Assembly (NCBI GenBank): GCA_944326035.1
Contig: CALVCS010000011.1
Span: 248,001 to 312,000, forward strand
Direction of reading: 5' to 3'
DNA from: an uncultured Alistipes sp.
GTDB taxonomy: Bacteria > Bacteroidota > Bacteroidia > Bacteroidales > Rikenellaceae
DNA length: 64,000 nt
Of this stretch, positions 61,325 through 64,000 are shown one piece after another. The first letter of the stretch is position 1, and each line of letters begins with the position of its first letter. A program made the position numbers and the translations under genes. The notes under the pieces were generated by a model that was not told where the DNA came from, did not search any database, and worked only from the letters and a program-made list of their open reading frames with translations.

Positions 61325-64000
61325 TTATTGGTCATAAATGCTGTCGTAATTGCTACGACGGCGGTCGTATTTCAGGTCTTTCAGCATGCCGGCTTTGACG
61401 GCGATGGTGAAGCTCCAGCTTTGCAGGAACCCGGTCGGGATCCAACTGAAGTTCATTTGCCAGCAGTGCAGATCTCGGGAGACGGTGATGCTTCCCGGTG
61501 TCAGTTTGCGGGCTTGGAAGTCGTACCCTCCGGAGAACGTAATTCCCCATTTGGGCGTCAGGTTGACGCTGCCGTTGAAGTTGAGGGTTTGGGTAATGGT
61601 CTGTTTGATGGTCGGTTTCGAATAGGAAAACGAGTAGTTGAACCCGAAGTTCCAGGGGATACTGAAATCGTAATACCGGGAGGTCATGATCTGGCGCTGC
61701 AAGGCCGGATTCAGGTCGTTGAATCCCGGTTGAGCGAACATATCCGGTTGATCGGCCGGGATGGTAATGCCGCTATTGATGTCGTTGATGGCCGGGGTTT
61801 GACTCCGTCGATTGGAGGAGTTAAACGAGTAGCCGAACGAGGTGCTGGCACTGGTCAGACGGCCCGGGAAGGTCAATCGGTTGGGGTCTCGCAAACCATC
61901 CGTTAGTTTGTAGGGGTCGAACACGGCCGAGACGTTCAGTGCGACATTCTTATAGAGGGTGGTTCGGAATCGGACGTTGAACGGAGCCAATTTGAACTCT
62001 TCGGCCAGGAAGTTATAAGAAGAGGTGATGGAGAATTCATCGATGAGTTTGATCTTGCGGACGCCCGACGTATCCCGACGGTCGCGGACCTTCATTTCGA
62101 GGCTCTGTACCAGACCGAACGAAAGACCCATGGCAGGGCCGCTGCTGGGCACGCTGTAGGCGTTACCGTCGAAGGGCGAATAGGTTTGCATGTTGCCGAC
62201 CGTATCGCATTGGACCTGACTGTAGTAGCCATAGCTCGGCTTACCGAAATCCGGTATGTAGTTGAAGGAGGCCGTGGGGGTGATCAGGTGGCGGATGGCC
62301 CGGATCAGACCGTCTTTTTTCTTGAACTGGTAGGTTCCGTAAATTTTGGTAGTGGCCGTCAGATTGAAACGGTAATTATACAACCGATAGAAACCGTAGG
62401 TGGTATCGGCATTGACGACCTGTTCCTGAACGGGATCCCACGCCTTGTCGATTTTGCGGAAGAACCAGTTTTCGTTGTAGGTGAACGAGGGGGTGAAGTT
62501 GAAATATTTGAGTAAGGTAAAGGAGGTGTTGATCGGGATTTCGTGGCTGACCCCGCTCGACATGTTTTTGAGGGTATTTTTGGTAAACAGTTCGTCTTCT
62601 TTGGTGGTGACGCTATTGGTGAGTTTGAAGTTGTAGCTCATCGAGATCTTTTCATACCATTTGGCACGACCGACGGCATTTTTGCGCTGGAACGGCGTAA
62701 TGCGGGAGGCCGAGAAAACGATGTTCGGGAAGGTGAACTGAATGGAGGAGTCGCGGGAGTTCTGCGAATGTTGGAAGTTGGTGGAGAAACTGAAAGGGGT
62801 GCCCGTCCAGTTTTTCGTGAAGGCGATACTGGAGTTGGTTTGGTTGCTGAGGTATTGATTGAGGTCTTGCGAGCTGTATTTGTTGTAGCCGCTGGAAGAT
62901 AAATTCACACTGGCCGAGAAGGTCGTTCCCGGTTTGAATTTGGGGTCTTGGGAGTGGGTCCAAGCAACTCTAAAGTTATTTTGGTTGTAATAATCATTAT
63001 CTCCCGGCTCCCCGACTTTGTCTTTGGAGAAACTGAGCGAGAGATTCCCACTGTATTTATAGCGTTTGACATAACGGGAACTGAGAGACGTTTCCCACGA
63101 CCCTTGGGTGTAAATGCCCCCGGTGAGGGCTAAATCCACATAATCGTTCAGCGCCAGGTAGTACCCACCGTCCCGGATGAAAAAGCCTTTCCGCAGCTCT
63201 TCCCCATAGGTCGGCATGATAAAGCCCGAGTGGCGTCCGGAGGTCATGGGGAAGAACCCGAACGGCAAGCCCAGAAAATAGATCGGGACATCTTCCATCA
63301 CCAGATAGGTGGGGCCGAAAATGGTCTTTTTATTGGGAATGGTTTTGGACTTGGTCATGGCCAGGTAGAAGTGAGGGTGTTCGGCATCGCAGGTCGTAAA
63401 GCGTCCTTGGGCAATGTTGATGGTATTGTCGGCGAGCATTTTGACCTTCTTCCCCTGTAAAAAGCCTTCGCCTTCCTGGGTGGCGACCCCCTTGACACGA
63501 GCTTTTTTCGTGTCCAGATTGTAGGTGATCGTGTCCATGGTATAGGAGTGGGAACCATCGACGAATTCGGGTCGGGTGTTGGTGACGATGACCGAATCGA
63601 TCGTTTCCTGGGCCGCTCCGGGCTCTTGCACCTGCGTAGTGTCGGGACGTCCGTACGCGAAAATCTCCTTCTTGTTCATGTCGATCCGCATGAAGTCGGC
63701 TTTGAGATTCATGGTTTGGTATTTGACATCCCCCTTTTCATAAATATACACGACCTTCGAACGGAGATCGTACACCAAAGAGTCCTCGTTGTTACACGTA
63801 ATGATGTCTTCCAGGAACGGTTTGCGTTGAATGGCGGAATCCGGACGAGCCAGCGTGTCGGTTTTTCCGGATAAAGTGTCGATTTGGAGACTATCCGGTG
63901 TCGCCAGGGTATCGATTTGCGCCATCGGTGTAAGGGGGCGACTTGCCTCGGGAGGTTGAGGCAAGGGGTTTGCGGCGGGGAATGCGAAGCTGATACCCCT
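61325..64000 (-). CDS. LptD-like LPS assembly outer-membrane protein (5' end cut off by window)
   Basis: The frame stays open to the right edge, so the gene continues beyond it; 892 codons are inside. The first residues visible (SFAFPAANPLPQPP) look like the end of a signal peptide. Residues near 45-215 form an OstA-like jelly-roll region (YDLRSKVVYIYEKGDVKYQTMNLKADFMRIDMNKKEIFAYG) and FGFFPMTSGRHSGFIMPTYG leads into a long beta-barrel (aromatic strands to the C-terminus). This is the Bacteroidetes LptD organisation. It inserts LPS/LOS at the cell surface and pairs functionally with the LptF/G permease at 6658-8142. Confidence 0.88.
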   Translation of the reverse strand, partial: RGISFAFPAANPLPQPPEASRPLTPMAQIDTLATPDSLQIDTLSGKTDTLARPDSAIQRKPFLEDIITCNNEDSLVYDLRSKVVYIYEKGDVKYQTMNLKADFMRIDMNKKEIFAYGRPDTTQVQEPGAAQETIDSVIVTNTRPEFVDGSHSYTMDTITYNLDTKKARVKGVATQEGEGFLQGKKVKMLADNTINIAQGRFTTCDAEHPHFYLAMTKSKTIPNKKTIFGPTYLVMEDVPIYFLGLPFGFFPMTSGRHSGFIMPTYGEELRKGFFIRDGGYYLALNDYVDLALTGGIYTQGSWETSLSSRYVKRYKYSGNLSLSFSKDKVGEPGDNDYYNQNNFRVAWTHSQDPKFKPGTTFSASVNLSSSGYNKYSSQDLNQYLSNQTNSSIAFTKNWTGTPFSFSTNFQHSQNSRDSSIQFTFPNIVFSASRITPFQRKNAVGRAKWYEKISMSYNFKLTNSVTTKEDELFTKNTLKNMSSGVSHEIPINTSFTLLKYFNFTPSFTYNENWFFRKIDKAWDPVQEQVVNADTTYGFYRLYNYRFNLTATTKIYGTYQFKKKDGLIRAIRHLITPTASFNYIPDFGKPSYGYYSQVQCDTVGNMQTYSPFDGNAYSVPSSGPAMGLSFGLVQSLEMKVRDRRDTSGVRKIKLIDEFSITSSYNFLAEEFKLAPFNVRFRTTLYKNVALNVSAVFDPYKLTDGLRDPNRLTFPGRLTSASTSFGYSFNSSNRRSQTPAINDINSGITIPADQPDMFAQPGFNDLNPALQRQIMTSRYYDFSIPWNFGFNYSFSYSKPTIKQTITQTLNFNGSVNLTPKWGITFSGGYDFQARKLTPGSITVSRDLHCWQMNFSWIPTGFLQSWSFTIAVKAGMLKDLKYDRRRSNYDSIYDQ

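Overview
The window reads as chromosomal DNA of a member of the Bacteroidales, probably a Rikenellaceae/Alistipes-like gut commensal. This rests on -7 promoter boxes of the Bacteroidetes type (TAnnTTTG, often with TTTG about 19 bases upstream), many SPII lipoproteins with short Gly/Ser-Cys lipoboxes, Mfa2/DUF6562-like fimbrial lipoproteins, a DUF3575 protein, a BACON-type metalloprotease lipoprotein, a DUF2807 (GIN) protein and an Nfn/Kor redox set. The genus is inference; the phylum-level placement is well supported. Gene density is high, genes sit in short co-directional runs, and most runs end in strong hairpin terminators.

Layout. 1-2.9 kb: four-gene 2-oxoacid:ferredoxin oxidoreductase operon (korDABC). 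3-10.4 kb: an acetyltransferase, TRIC channel and fmt, then ribBA, LptF/G permease and metal ABC permease on the minus strand, diverging from mtaB. 10.4-16.6 kb: an orphan 4HB-HAMP-like membrane sensor, trkH and a SPOR-type protein, then nfeD, floA and an SGNH hydrolase. 16.8-25.1 kb is the accessory region: a serine site-specific recombinase of the Mpi/invertase type, an intergenic region whose only perfect promoter box points away from the downstream genes, then a surface operon of a DUF3575/OmpA-like protein and four fimbrial-type lipoproteins, the last two being modular paralogs with different beta-helix-like C-terminal domains.

25.3-43.3 kb: housekeeping: mscS, PHP phosphatase, ubiA-type prenyltransferase, lepA, a CAT-fold acyltransferase, an ACT-domain protein divergent from lysC-lysA, pheT-guaA, a MATE exporter, yqeY and a CorC/HlyC transporter. 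43.3-50 kb: nfnB-nfnA, a DUF1573 protein, divergent bioB/bioD, tRNA-Asn and a GIN-domain protein. 50-56 kb: a heterodimeric ABC exporter with one degenerate half, and a protein with two SGNH domains. 56-64 kb, minus strand: GNAT, aldo/keto reductase, secreted zinc metalloprotease, NlpE-like lipoprotein, M3 peptidase, and an LptD-like outer-membrane protein running off the right edge.

The most interesting candidate is the recombinase plus surface-operon locus: its organisation fits a phase-variable fimbria/adhesin locus captured in the OFF orientation, although the flanking inverted repeats I can see are weak. Other points: an ABC subunit whose Walker A glycine is replaced by alanine, an orphan sensor lacking any output domain in front of trkH, and overlapping face-to-face promoters between bioB and bioD. 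Kor (which reduces ferredoxin) and Nfn (which couples ferredoxin, NADH and NADPH) suggest a ferredoxin-centred anaerobic metabolism.
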